This document shows positions 1-10,892 of a DNA stretch of 64,000 nucleotides, in pieces (the stretch's first letter is position 1; every line of letters begins with the position of its first letter). Under the pieces are notes generated by a model, which had not been told where the DNA came from, ran no database searches, and saw nothing but the letters and a program-made list of their open reading frames with translations. This stretch comes from Maea johnstoni (Eukaryota > Annelida > Polychaeta > Spionida > Magelonidae), in assembly GCA_963942565.1 (NCBI GenBank), contig OZ012686.1, forward strand, positions 12,315,305 to 12,379,304, in the 5' to 3' direction. A program made the translations under genes and the position numbers.

Positions 1-105
1 AATTAAATCTTTTTTAAATCAGTGAAATTAGCGATTTTACAGTTTTGATGACGTCACAAGAAATTGGAAGCTAATTATAATACGCGACAGTGGCAACGCG
101 TAGCG

Positions 106-145
106 GCGTTCATTTACACTACAGACCTGTAGTGTAAATGAACGC
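106..145. repeat. Perfect 19-bp inverted repeat with 2-nt loop
   Basis: The left arm, GCGTTCATTTACACTACAG (106-124), is followed by AC and then by its exact reverse complement (127-145). The repeat is a compact cruciform or hairpin candidate just before a long poly-C tract. I cannot assign it to a transposon family. Confidence 0.75.
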
Positions 146-168
146 TGAACACGAACACGTTACAGTCA

Positions 169-171
169 ACC

Positions 172-203
<32 letters not shown>
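169..203. repeat. Poly-C homopolymer tract
   Basis: About 35 consecutive C residues. Tracts like this are prone to slippage and often mark assembly or sequencing length errors. Similar C or G runs occur near 45769, 59530 and 62217 in this window. Confidence 0.9.
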
Positions 204-841
204 TTACTACACTCATTCTACTGCCGACACATGGCATCCAACCCTAGTTCCGAAAAACTCTGGATTGTGTTTATGATAGAGGAAAAATCACTGGCAACTC
301 ACACATGTCTCTGCCTGGGGCAAAATTTAAACCTGGGAATGTTGACAAATGCTGTCAAGTATGAGTATTAGGCAACTGGGGCATACCTTTTGATAATTGT
401 AGAAATATCTGTACATCAGATAATATATGAAAGTTCAAGAAAATTTCTGACGCATATAAAACAATTCTCATATTCAGCATATGATAAACCTTCTGTGACT
501 TAATTATAATAAAATTGATATTTTGAGAGAAATAAATCACCTCATTATATTTAGTTAGCTGGTTGTCATTTAAGATGTTCTAGTTGTTTATGGCTTAATG
601 AGTTACACATTATACTATTTACGGCTTTAATTTTGAGTGCTAAACATTTTGCTTTACAGCCCTGCTGGAGGGTATTTGTGCTACTTTAAATTTGTGCATT
701 CAAGCACTCAAACTAAATATTCATTACTATATAGATATTAATTTGAAGGATGTTATATTATCATAAGGAGCACGGAAATAGCGAAAATTATATGACTAAA
801 AAAATACCAGTTTAACAGTACTTATGCTGTGTTTATTTCAG

Positions 842-3800
842 AGCGTGAGTTGAGCTCTAGCTCCGCGGCCCAGGGTGCCGCTGGATGGGCCGGCTGGGCC
901 ATGACAGGAATGTCCTCCATCGGATCTCTCACCTCCAAGCTCTACAAATCCAAGTCCCCCAGTCCAGGTGCAGGCACGCCAGGACAAAATGGTAACCTCA
1001 CAAAATACCTTCACTTGTACAGGTGAACTTGGATATGACGGACCACTGTATGACAGATTTTCGCATATGACGGACGATATGCTTGGTCCCAGTCCGATGC
1101 ATATCAAGTATTCGTCATATGTATATGACGGATTTTGCATATGACGGACCAATTTTCCTGGTCCCATTGAGTCTGTCATATCCAAGTTCACCTGTATAAT
1201 AGAAGTTGCCTACCTAAATATATTTCTGGTCTGCAGGCAATGATATTAAAGGATCTGATTGGCTAGCAATTCGATTGAATTACCATATTCCTCTGTTTAA
1301 GTGCAGGTGCGGGTAACAGGTTAGGAGAAAATTTGCTAAAAGGGGTATTGGCAATCTTCTGCATAACTGCAACCCAGCTTGAATGCTTTTGTCTTTTGTT
1401 ACGCCATGTCTGATTGGATGCTTGAGCCATTGCGCATCTACGACTGACTAGGACTTTAACCCATTCACACTCACGAATTCCTCTCGAAATATCGTCTGCT
1501 GCTTTCATACTTTTGAAAATAACTTGGAAATAAAGCGAAATTTCACAAAATATTTGAAGGAGATTTGTTGTTTGTCTTCTGATCAACATTTCTCTCTCAA
1601 ATGTTTAGAAAAAAATGCTTTTGTAAGGAAAATATTTCCAAAATCGTCAGGCCTCTTTTGGCCACTCTGAGTGTAAATGGGTTAATCACTTGAAAATAGA
1701 TCAATATGCAGCCTCTAGCGGTGAAAATACTATCACGGTCCCACTTGTAAAGGTAAGGAAACATTGTGTTTGTGGGGGAAGATTGGGGAGGTTTAGAAGA
1801 CCAGAAAATAATGTCTGCTGGCTTGCCCCTTCCAAATTTTTTCATAAAAAAGGGGGTGCACATTTTTTGGGTCTGTGCAGTTAAACGGAGGAATACGGTA
1901 TGTTTTAATCTATTTAAAATGATATACATTGAAATTCTTGTGATTGCTCTCATTTTGTGGTTTATTCATAGGAATGTTATTGATCTAGATCTATTTATTC
2001 TCTTATGTGAAAGTGTTGGGTTTTAGATGAATAATAATGAATAATACTCAATAATTATGACCAATTAACGGTGCACAGTAAGGGAATATTCATTCAGTTA
2101 TTGTTCCTTTATTCCTTTCAGCGAGTGCTAATGGTAAGAAGCCCGGTCGACCTTCCCTTCCACCAGACATGGCTGAAAAACCTGCGCCCGCTCCCGCTGC
2201 GGCTCCTCCTACAGCGCCACCTAGTGGCCGGGCCGAGCAACAAGAGGGGGAAGGCGGAGGATGGGGGCAGGACGGATGGGACGATGAGGACTGGGGAGAT
2301 ATGGATGTAAGCTGCCTTTTATTTTAGTGTTTTGGTTGATAGTTATTATAACAGGTGCATGGTTTAACAATACAGGCTTTTCCCACTAAGAATTGTTTTG
2401 GGGCCCTAGACTTTTGATGTTAAGGGACCTTGGTGGCCACCAGGTATAATCTTCACATTTATCAACCCTTCCAATGCCTTCCAATGCTGAGGATGCAAAG
2501 ATTTTTGAAAACCATCTAAACCCTGTGAAGTAGCTATTCATTAGATAGCTCTCACTGAGTACTCTTAAATGAGTACCCATGTGCCAGGGTTTCAGATATT
2601 TTGCATCATTTTGAATTACCAAAATTAGCAACCAGCAGCATAAGGGCTAGCAATAAGGGCTTTTCCTAGATCGAATTGTTTTAAGGCCCTAGACCTTTGT
2701 TCTTAGGGGCCTAGATGGCCACCAGATATAATCTTCACATTTATTAAAAACGGTTGATTCTTACGTTTTTCTTTTGTTTTATTCATAGTGTATAATGAAA
2801 AAGAAGCATACGTTCATACAGTAATATTGTATCAATAATATCTCATCAATGATATCATATCAGTAATATTGTATCAATAATATCATATCAGTAATATAGT
2901 ATCAATAATACCTCATCAATATCATCTTATCAATAATATCATATCAATAATATCTCATCAATGATATCATATCAGTAATATTGTATCAATAATATCATAT
3001 CAGTAATATAGTATCAATAATACCTCATCAATATCATCTTATCAATAATATCATATCAGTAATATCGTATCAGTAATATCTCATCAATAATATCTCAGTA
3101 ATATCAAATCAATAATATCTCATCAATGATATCACATCAATAATATTGTATTATATTTTATCAATAATATCATATCAGTAATATCATATCAATAATATCT
3201 CATCAATAATATCATATCAGTAATATCATATCAGTATCTCATCAATAATATCATATCAGTAATATCATATCAATAATATCTCATCAATAATATCATATCA
3301 GTAATATCATATCAGTATCTCATCAATGATATCATATCAGTAATATCTCATCAATAATATCACATATGTAATATTGTATCAATAATCTCTCATTAATAAC
3401 ATATCAGTAATATTGTATCAATGACATCTCATCATTAATAACATATCAGTAACATTGTATCAATGATATCTTACCAATAATGTCTGAGCCTAAATACTGG
3501 CACAAGCCTCATAAAAGGGCAGATAAAAATTGAAAAAAACACAAAAAAAACAATACACATTCTCAAAGTGTTCCAGTTGATGTGTCCATTCGCCGACTTT
3601 GCTCCTATAATTTAACTTCTCGTGGCATAATCACATGCTCTTGGTGCAAACGCCCCTAAACAACCATTAAGCTCAATCCCTGAAATGTATTTAACGCTGT
3701 GCCTCAGAGTCTTCTCTAACTGCATCTAGGCCTAAATACTGGCACGTGCCTCATACCAGCTTGCCTTATATTTCAGGATGTGTCTGGCAGTAAGGCGTCG

Positions 3801-5818
3801 GGAGGTGGCGCTGAGGAGACCGTTCCTGACACCAGCACTGGTGACGGCTGGGAGGATGAGGACTGGGGAAGTCTAGAGGAGACCACAACTCCAGCCAAAA
3901 ATACAGTAAGTCTGGTGCCAGAACTTGAAAAGACCCGAGTGAAAGAATAAACAGACAGCAAAATCTAATACATTCCCAAATGGTGCGGTGGATAGTCATC
4001 TCAAGCATAGCGATGCAGAAGCCATCTATTGTTTAAAGTAGAGTTTATAACTACAGTTATCATAAACTTCCCTGATTAAGAAATATTGACCCTGGCTGGT
4101 GTATTTCTAATAAGAGATTTAGGAGGACCCGGCTGATTTATTTTTTCTATTTTTCAATGCAATGTCTGTCTCGTAATGACATCACACTGGGGGGAGATTA
4201 GGTATGCCAAGGGCCTTACAATGGGCCCTATGGTAGTTGGTCTGTGGTGACCTATCCATTTCTCTTCATCTAAAGTGTAAAAGGGGTCTTTTAACAGAAA
4301 GAACGATTTATCTTAGCGAGAAAGTCAACATTTTGAATTTAAAGAATTACTTATCCGCAATTTTTCCCAGTCTTGTTTCATGAGTTTATGCATTTCTATT
4401 TTCAGTCGTTACCTGGTAGCAGTAGAAGCAGTAGTAGCGCCAGCGGGGCCATGAGACTGGGAGGTAGCTCTAAGGAAGCGTCTCCCTCACCGTGGGAGGA
4501 CGATAGTGGTGGTTTCGTGAGCACTGAGGACTCCGGCCTCAAGACGGCCAGCAGCTACAACTGGGGACAAACTGAGAAATCAGATGACTTCTTTTCTTCC
4601 ATGGTGGAACCTAAAAGCAAGGTGGGTGGTGGATAGGTATTGATATAGATTCCTGATACTGTATTGAGGAATCTTAGACATAAATAATTGTTCACGAATA
4701 AGTATTTTCTAAAAAGAAATTTCAGTTTTAACCCCTCTAATGCTGAAGTTACCTTTGTCCAATTCACAATAATGCATAAAATTATGAAAGTCGTACGAAC
4801 CGAATCATGTGGATATTCATAGGAAAGCTCTGGTTGATGGCTATCAGATGAATACCCATATGCCAGGGTTTCAGTCATTTCCAAGCTTTTGGTTATCAAT
4901 TTACGCTGACAAGTCAGCAACCAGCTGTGAAAGGGTTAAGAGTGATTACAATTGTATATTTTCTTGAATATGTGGTAAAAAAATTCAAAATGTCATTTTT
5001 AAAGAGGGATTCAAATTGTAAGTTCCTTAGATACCTAGGAAATACAAAGGTATAAAAATGCGAGAGTGAGATGACCAGAACAAGAACTAGCAAGATGGGA
5101 AAATAACAAACGCATATACAGTCCTTTCTAAGTCGCATTTACATCTTTTGGAATTTCAAGTTGTCTTCACAAGCTGCTCTACAGTTAACCCTCATGCTGC
5201 TGGTGGCTAATTTCACCAAATACAAAAAGATGCTAAAAACCTGAAAAATGACTGAACCCCTGGCACATGGGTACTCATCTGAGAGTACTCAGTGAGAGCT
5301 ATCCAATGAATACCAACATGACAGGGTTTAGATGTTTTTCAAAAATCTTTGCGTCCTTGTGCTTCGGACGAAAGTAGCCTTAGCATTGGAAGGGTTAATA
5401 AGTCTCATTTACATCTTTTGGAATTCCAAGTTGTCTTCACAAGCTGTTTTACAATTAAGTGTTGTATTTGATTTTCTTCCTTCAGCCAAAGGTGCAGAAA
5501 TCAATGTCCAAACCAGCGAGCACTACCCAAACATCACAGAGACTTAGCGCCAAGCCAACCAGCAGTGCCGCCTCGCCCTCTGGTGGTGGGGGCTGGGATG
5601 ACGATGGCTGGGGGAATGAGGGCGACTGGGGCGACAACAGTGGAGGAGGAGAAGGAGGAGGGGGAGGAGAAGGAGACTGGGGCACTTTCGAGGACAAAGG
5701 TAGAAAATTATGATGTGCACATTGTTAACATGCCAGAGGGCCTCAGGGATGATCCGTACCATTGGACTGAGTTACCCTCTTTAGATGAAGAGTATTGTTA
5801 TTTTTGTTATTATTATTA

Positions 5819-5862
<44 letters not shown>

Positions 5863-6572
5863 TTTATTTTATTTATTTATTATTATTATTTTTTTCATTA
5901 TTTCTAACACATTCATGCCTGTAGCACCTCAAAATAGCTTGGCTATTTTGATGTTGTCTTTCTGAAAAAAACATCTAATGAATAATATTTGAATGAGAAT
6001 TTTTAATTTAGGCCTACCGGTAACCTAAAACTTTCTGTTGAGTATAGTCTGTCTGACCCAAGTTTGGCAATCACTTTTTCCATTTTTTTGTGACAAAACG
6101 TTCGAGTTTGCTATCCAAACTTGGCAAACATATTAGGAGCAGTACTACGTGTTTGTATTAACATACTTTTTGTCTCAACGCCGCAAAATGTTGATTTTAC
6201 AGAATCAGACAGACTATAGTTTCTGACTTATGCTTGATAACTATGTGATTTTGAAAAGTAGTGTGCTTCCAGACTACAATATCAAGAGAAAGTCGTAAGC
6301 GTGAAAGGGTTAATTTAGACCTTATCTTGAGGTCTACTGTAATATCAATTTCTCAAATAACATTTTAATCTTGGTCTACTTAACAAGAAATAGATTTATT
6401 GCAACACTGATTATTGAATGTTATTTTTCCAGCTGAAAGTAAACAAGATGCAGCTCGGAGGAAAAGAGAAGAAAGAAATTTACAGCGACAGAAAGAGTTG
6501 CAGGAAAGAAAAGCAGCCAAACAGGGTGGAGGGGCGATGAGATTAGGGGCCAAGAAACTAGCTAGGGACTAG
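842..6572 (+). CDS. SCYL1: SCYL1 (N-terminal kinase-like protein), C-terminal exons only
   Basis: Partial gene: the pseudokinase and HEAT domains lie upstream of the window. Coding exons are 842-991, 2122-2306, 3777-3905, 4406-4621, 5486-5699 and 6433-6572 (stop TAG 6570-6572), all with AG/GT borders and matching phases. The first exon encodes the family's AAxWAGWAxTGxSSxxSLTSKL segment. The following exons carry acidic Trp motifs (GWDDEDWG, GWEDEDWGSLE, YNWGQTEKSDDFF, GWDDDGWG) like those in the disordered tail of vertebrate SCYL1. The last exon is a basic helix (ARRKREERNLQRQKEL) ending in MRLGAKKLARD, comparable to MKLGARKLD in human. SCYL1 acts at the cis-Golgi and ERGIC in COPI retrograde traffic. 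One oddity is that the C-terminus is KKLARD rather than the RKLD described as the coatomer-binding end. The donor after 5699 (GTAGAA) is weak. Confidence 0.93.
1018..1196. mobile_element. Palindromic MITE with TA target duplication, copy 1
   Basis: A 179-bp element in the first SCYL1 intron of the window. It starts TA-CAGGTGAACTTGGATATG and ends with the reverse complement, CCAAGTTCACCTG-TA. The body holds further ATATGACGGA inverted motifs, so nearly the whole element folds on itself. The TA duplication and long TIRs fit a non-autonomous Tc1/mariner-type element (inference). A second copy lies at 41019-41199 in the opposite orientation. Confidence 0.85.
1456..1685. mobile_element. piggyBac-like MITE family A, TTAA flanked
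   Basis: Begins TTAA-CCCATTCACACTCACG and ends CTCTGAGTGTAAATGGG-TTAA. The internal AAAATATTTGAAGGAGA and the later inverted ATTTCTCTCTCAAATGTTT make it semi-palindromic. The TTAA target site and CCC start fit piggyBac-type non-autonomous elements. Other copies are at 16749, 18208, 43034, 50914, 59874 and 63185. Confidence 0.85.
2377..2747. repeat. Direct repeat pair flanking a family B MITE
   Basis: In a SCYL1 intron, segments 2377-2463 and 2658-2747 share the order ...GAATTGTTTT-GGCCCTAGAC-GGCCACCAG-ATAATCTTCACATTTAT. They flank a reverse-oriented family B piggyBac-like copy (about 2462-2648). They may be a segmental duplication around the MITE or the ends of a larger composite. Confidence 0.55.
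2815..3482. repeat. Degenerate ATATC-rich tandem satellite
   Basis: About 670 bp of variable units built from AATAATATCATATCAGT, CTCATCAATGAT and similar blocks, inside a SCYL1 intron. Higher-order repeats are visible: roughly 120 bp from 2838 recurs from 2947. No coding potential is seen. Confidence 0.9.
4728..4939 (-). mobile_element. piggyBac-like MITE family B
   Basis: Starts TTAA-CCCCTCTAATGCTGAAG and ends CAACCAGCTGTGAAAGGG-TTAA. It is a diverged reverse-oriented member of the family whose forward ends read TTAACCCTTATGCTGCTGG and GCATTGGAAGGGTTAA. It sits in a SCYL1 intron. Confidence 0.75.
5185..5398 (+). mobile_element. piggyBac-like MITE family B, good copy
   Basis: TTAA-CCCTCATGCTGCTGGTGG at the left and GCATTGGAAGGG-TTAA at the right, 214 bp including both TTAA sites. 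It is in the same intron as the reverse copy at 4728-4939, so an intronic transcript could pair the two. Confidence 0.85.
5800..5895. repeat. (TTA)n microsatellite
   Basis: About 90 bp of almost pure TTA/ATT trinucleotide in the last SCYL1 intron. A comparable (ATT)n tract is at 34397-34471. Confidence 0.95.
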
Positions 6573-6692
6573 TACACTAGAAATAATCCAAGCTATGTGT
6601 AATATAAGATGGAGATTCAACTATTTTACCCTTCCAATGCTAATGCTACTTTCGTCCAAAGAACAAGAATGAAATTTTTTTTGAAAACCATC

Positions 6693-6850
6693 TTAACCCT
6701 TATGCTGCTGGTGGCTAATTTGGCCAATACGAATGATGCAAAAAAGCTTAAAAATCCTGAGAGTATCCAGCAAGAGCTCTCCAATGAATACCAATATGAC
6801 AGGGTTTAGATGGGTTTGAATGAAAATAACCTGAGCATTGGAGGGGTTAA
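6693..6850 (+). mobile_element. piggyBac-like MITE family B with abutting reverse fragment
   Basis: The forward copy runs TTAACCCTTATGCTGCTGGTGG to GAGCATTGGAGGGGTTAA. Immediately before it (6627-6692) is the beginning of a reverse-oriented copy (CCCTTCCAATGCTAATGCTAC to GAAAACCATC). This indicates an insertion into, or rearrangement with, an older copy. Confidence 0.7.
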
Positions 6851-7313
6851 GATGAAGATTCAACTGTTTAAATACTGTTGAACACATAAATATCATGGAT
6901 AAAATACCACATTTCTATGATTTGGGCTGATACAAAACCTCACTTGAAAATAACTTATTCCTATGAAAATCCTGATTTCTATCCAGTGAACTATATTGTC
7001 ATTCACTTATTGGGGAGACTTTTATACACAGGTGTCAGAAAAATTAGGTTCTGGTGAGAGTGGGTCTGAGATAGATGTATAAGAACACTTAAGAAGGCTA
7101 TTGCACAATTTGTTGAGAGTCACTGATACAGAAGTTGAATTCACATGTGTGTTTGGTCCTATGTGACCCAGGCCTCAGACAGGATTTGGTACACAATAAT
7201 GTTAACAATAGCTGGCCTTTTTTTCTTTGATTGGCCTCAATCTCAATCAAGAGCTATCATTAAAGTCCAGTGGCAGTCACAAGTATACCAGTGGCAACAG
7301 AGAGACATCCATC

Positions 7314-8065
7314 TTAAGGCTGTGATGCTGGTGACCCACTCAAAATATGACAACTCCTAGTTTAGCACTCCTGTCCCCTTTCTAACAATAGTTATCTAAT
7401 CCCTGAGGTCTTGGTGTTTCACATATAAGTTTTCTTTAACTTACCTGCTTGAGCTGACCTCAATAAAAACACATTTTCAATTTTACAGTGTTTTACCTCA
7501 AATGAGGTTTTCTTGATCAATAAAAGTTCATTTGATTTATAAATACCATACATGTCTGCTAAATATACTAGGCTAGGGCAACTGAAAGGCAAATTTGGAG
7601 TTTCTGCAAGAGAATACCCTACAGCAGGAGATTTTGGTGGAAATTTTTAGCTACGAAAGTAGGTCACACTGGACAGCCATTCACTCACAATGGCCAGCCA
7701 GTCTCAAACAGGTTGACCTACTTTCGTAAGTAAAATTTCTAGCAAAATCGCGTGCTGTAAGGTATTCTCTTGCAGGAACTCCAAATTTGCCTTTCAGTTG
7801 CCCTTGCCTAGTATATTTAGCACACATGTATGATATTTATAAATCAAATGAACCTTTATTGATCAAGAAAACCTCATTTGAGGTAAAACACTGTAAAATT
7901 GAAACTGTGTTTTTACTGAGGTCAGCTCAAGTAGGTAAGTTAAAGAAAACTTATATTTGAAACACCAAGATCTCAGGGATTAGATAACTATTGTTATAAA
8001 GGGGACAGGAGTGCTAAACTAGGAGTTGTCTTATTTTGAGAGTGTCACCAGCATCACAGCCTTAA
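7314..8065. mobile_element. 750-bp fold-back element with 350-bp arms, TTAA sites
   Basis: The left arm (7314-7666) and right arm (7714-8065) are near-complete reverse complements separated by only about 47 bp. The outer ends are TTAA-GGCTGTGATGCTGGTGAC and GTCACCAGCATCACAGCC-TTAA, so TTAA is the likely target duplication. There is no coding capacity. It lies in the SCYL1 3' UTR or flank and would form a very long RNA hairpin if transcribed. Confidence 0.88.
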
Positions 8066-9374
8066 CTCGATTCTGTATTTCAGTTCATACACACTCTTTC
8101 TGTCTAACACTACCACAGATACCGCGTAATGAATAAATGCTTGAAGCAGTGTTTGTATGTGGTCTCAGCATGTTGATATTCAAGAGAAAAGCAAAGGTCG
8201 CAAAATTATTTAAGTAACTTAGTGGAATATATGCAAATTTCATCCCGATATTTCCTGATTTACAAAACATTGCCTCTGTGTCCATCCTGATACTCTCTAC
8301 ATTAAATGGTTAACAATGATAACTGAAGAAAGATGGATTACCTGATGTGTCATTTAAAGCTGACTTAATGGCGTTGTGAGTGGATATTTGTTTATTTATT
8401 TTCAAGGGTAAGACATATTTGGACCAAACTAGCATTTCAAATTAAATAAAATTTGATTTGCATGTATGGTATCTAACATTACTCATTGCAGGATTATCTT
8501 GGTCTTCTCTGAAAGAAAAAATAATAACTGGTATTTGCTACTTGGTCATGGATAGGGTGCTTCCAAATATTGAAACTGTTACAGTTCTTCTTAAATGTTT
8601 AAAGAAAATATATATTTATGATTATAGGTTGATGAAATTTAGGCACATAGTACTTCAAAAACAAATTGTCTAACATCTACTAATATTACCATTTTAGTCC
8701 CATTTGATGAGATCATGCCATATATTGTACCTGTTGTCATGAACAACGTTTGTATGTATGGGTACTAAAAATGGTTTATGATATTTTCTTCCTTCCCTAC
8801 CTCTAAGAAATTGTTGAAGGGTGAAGAATTGGTTGAATTATTGATGAGGTCTAGATATCATGTATTCTTCCTTGAAATAAATTATATCTAGAAATAAAAG
8901 GAATGTTTTTGAATGTATATTTATGAAATTGTGAGCATCATGTTTTCACTTATGGCATTTTTGGGATCAATACCAGGTTATGCCAATACATCAATCAAGC
9001 ATAAAATAAAGTTAGGTCAGGTTATCCCTTAAAATTGTCGCCTGGATACATGATATTTGGTAATATAGCAGGAGTTTGAAGAATATTTAAAAGGAGTTGT
9101 TGGTCATGATAAAAACTTCTTCAAAATATTTTCCAAAGGCTCTTTCCTTTGGCAGATACCATCAAAATGTCAACCATTTTGACCCACTGCGGGTATGAAT
9201 AAGATACAGTCAAATGTATGTGCCTGTTGTGGAAGATCATTATCTATTAGGAGGACATTTGCTTGGGAAAATACCATGTTTATTTGATTTTGTTTGAAAA
9301 TGAATCCATAGCACCGCTGTAAAAAAGTAACCGTCTCAATTTGTTAATTATTTGCCACCCTTACAAGGACTGCA

Positions 9375-9690
9375 TGGTTCCTTGTTCAGGGGGGGCCAAA
9401 TATTTCAGTCCCAGAGCACAGTCAGTACGTCTCGGAGCACAGCAATTTTTGGTGACTGAGGTTCGATAATAGCTATTAATATTGTCACCGGGTAGCCCTA
9501 CCATATTAGCCCTTGTTGCACTAGTTTATAAATACAATTTATATCAAAAATAATTCAAGTGAAATATGTGATAGGCTCAATTAGTCATAATTTGCGAAAA
9601 ATTTCAAGTTAAACTGTGCTTAGAATTGTTGCCTTGTCGCACATTTTGAAGGCTCCATCGTGCGCTGGTGCGACAGTTGGACACCCCTGT
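9375..9690. mobile_element. hAT-like MITE, CAGGGG...CCCCTG ends
   Basis: Left end CAGGGGGGGCCAAATATT and right end GTTGGACACCCCTG, the classic hAT terminal pattern (CAGGGGTGTCCAAA). The same family occurs at 18565-19253. An exact 8-bp duplication is not preserved here. It lies in the candidate SCYL1 3' region. Confidence 0.65.
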
Positions 9691-10069
9691 TGTTTGATCC
9701 TCTAGCTTTAAGAGTAAAATGTTCATTGATTGCAATGATTGGTGACTGGCAGAACTGTGTTTGATTAATTTATTACATATAATCAGTATACCATGTACCA
9801 CAGAAATGCCCCTGCTTGTCATTTGTCTGATTTTTTCCCCACTTCCATCTGCATTTTCTCACATTGTTTGACAACTTTGAAACAAAACTGATCATATTTC
9901 TGTGTCGGACCATGTGTAAGCTTCAGATGAATGTGTTATGTTTGTTTGGGTATCTATAGGGAAACTCAATTACGAGGACCATTGAGGTTGAAGAGAAAGT
10001 GTATACAATAAATGCACTTAAATGTATAATGTACAATTGTATCATATGGGTGGAAATTGTATTATTATG

Positions 10070-10080
10070 AATAAATAAAA
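10070..10080 (+). terminator. Poly(A) signal cluster, probably SCYL1
   Basis: Overlapping AATAAATAAAA, then a GT/T-rich downstream stretch about 30 bp later. It is the best-formed polyadenylation signal before the repeat block at 10.25 kb. Confidence 0.5.
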
Positions 10081-10252
10081 GGACATTGTACATAAATCAC
10101 AACCCTTTGTTTTATTTTTTGTCTTTGGCGTAGTAGCTAGTGTTCTTCTTTGGACAGTTGGTTTGCACATGCAGTATTCAGCTGACATGCACTGTGATTA
10201 TCTGGCTGTACAAAAGCAGGTTGAAGTATCAAGAGGGCCCATCAAGGAAATC

Positions 10253-10464
10253 TTAACCCTTATGCTGCTGGTGGCTAATTTTGCCAATTGCAAATGACAC
10301 AAAACACTGAAAAATGAGAGGAACCCTGGCAAATGGGTACTCATCTGAAAGTACTCAGTGAGAGCTATCTAATGAATACCAACATGACAGGGTTTGGGTG
10401 GTTTTCAAAAATCTTTGCGTTCATGTGCTTTGGACGAAAGTAGTCCCAGCATTGGAAGGGTTAA
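10253..10464 (+). mobile_element. piggyBac-like MITE family B, best-preserved copy
   Basis: TTAA-CCCTTATGCTGCTGGTGG to CAGCATTGGAAGGG-TTAA, 212 bp with both TTAA sites intact. It is useful as the family reference in this window. Confidence 0.9.
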
Positions 10465-10892
10465 TGGTTGCCTGCCCATCACTGTGGTATACTGAACCCA
10501 CTCATTGTGGCAATAAAAAATCTCGTTGTGGCAATGAAAAAGCTATTTTGTTGAATATCAATCTTTCTGCTTAAACCAGTACAGTGCAGAAAGTACTAGA
10601 AGCACTAAACTTTGGTCATTAGTCCTGTAGCCTTACCATTTCTTTATAGCTTTTGCTAGAAATCAAGGGTTGTTTCATTTTGAACATAGTGTCTCTATCT
10701 TTTGCCATTGACAGGAATGCTAAGAATATATATTATTGCCTGATGGCGCCATCTATAAAGATCCTCAGAAACTAAGTCTTAGACATGAAAACAATGACGA
10801 CTCTCCTTGCTCTAGATACAGACTTCTTTAGAAAGTTGGTGTGAAACAAAAACAAAGATGAAAAAATAGTGTTGAAAAATTTTAGTTCTAAA

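Larger units (their letters stand above)
1..841. other. Upstream segment, intron of SCYL1 or flanking DNA
   Basis: No coding exon is recognised here. The segment ends in a splice acceptor (TTTATTTCAG ending at 841) that opens the first SCYL1 exon in the window, so at least its right part is intron. It contains a perfect 19-bp inverted repeat at 106-145 and a run of about 35 C residues near 169-203. The short open frame across the C-run looks like a by-product of low complexity. Confidence 0.6.
6573..10095 (+). other. Candidate SCYL1 3' UTR and flank with poly(A) signal
   Basis: No other gene is seen between the SCYL1 stop codon and overlapping AATAAA signals at 10070-10080, which are followed by a T/GT-rich stretch (TGTTTTATTTTTTGTCTTTGG) typical of a cleavage region. 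AATAAA-like hexamers near 8878-8900 could be earlier sites. The segment includes a family B MITE (6693-6850), a truncated reverse piece just before it, and the fold-back element at 7314-8065. Whether the 3' UTR really runs to 10.1 kb needs transcript data. Confidence 0.45.

Noticed and set aside
138-371. 77-codon frame across the poly-C tract
   Set aside because: The proline run is just poly-C; the rest shows no family features.
2208-2226. CTCF-like CCACCTAGTGGC
   Set aside because: It falls inside SCYL1 coding sequence and only loosely fits the motif.
2815-3482. CRISPR-like array
   Set aside because: The repeats are variable AT-rich satellite units without constant spacers, in an animal intron.
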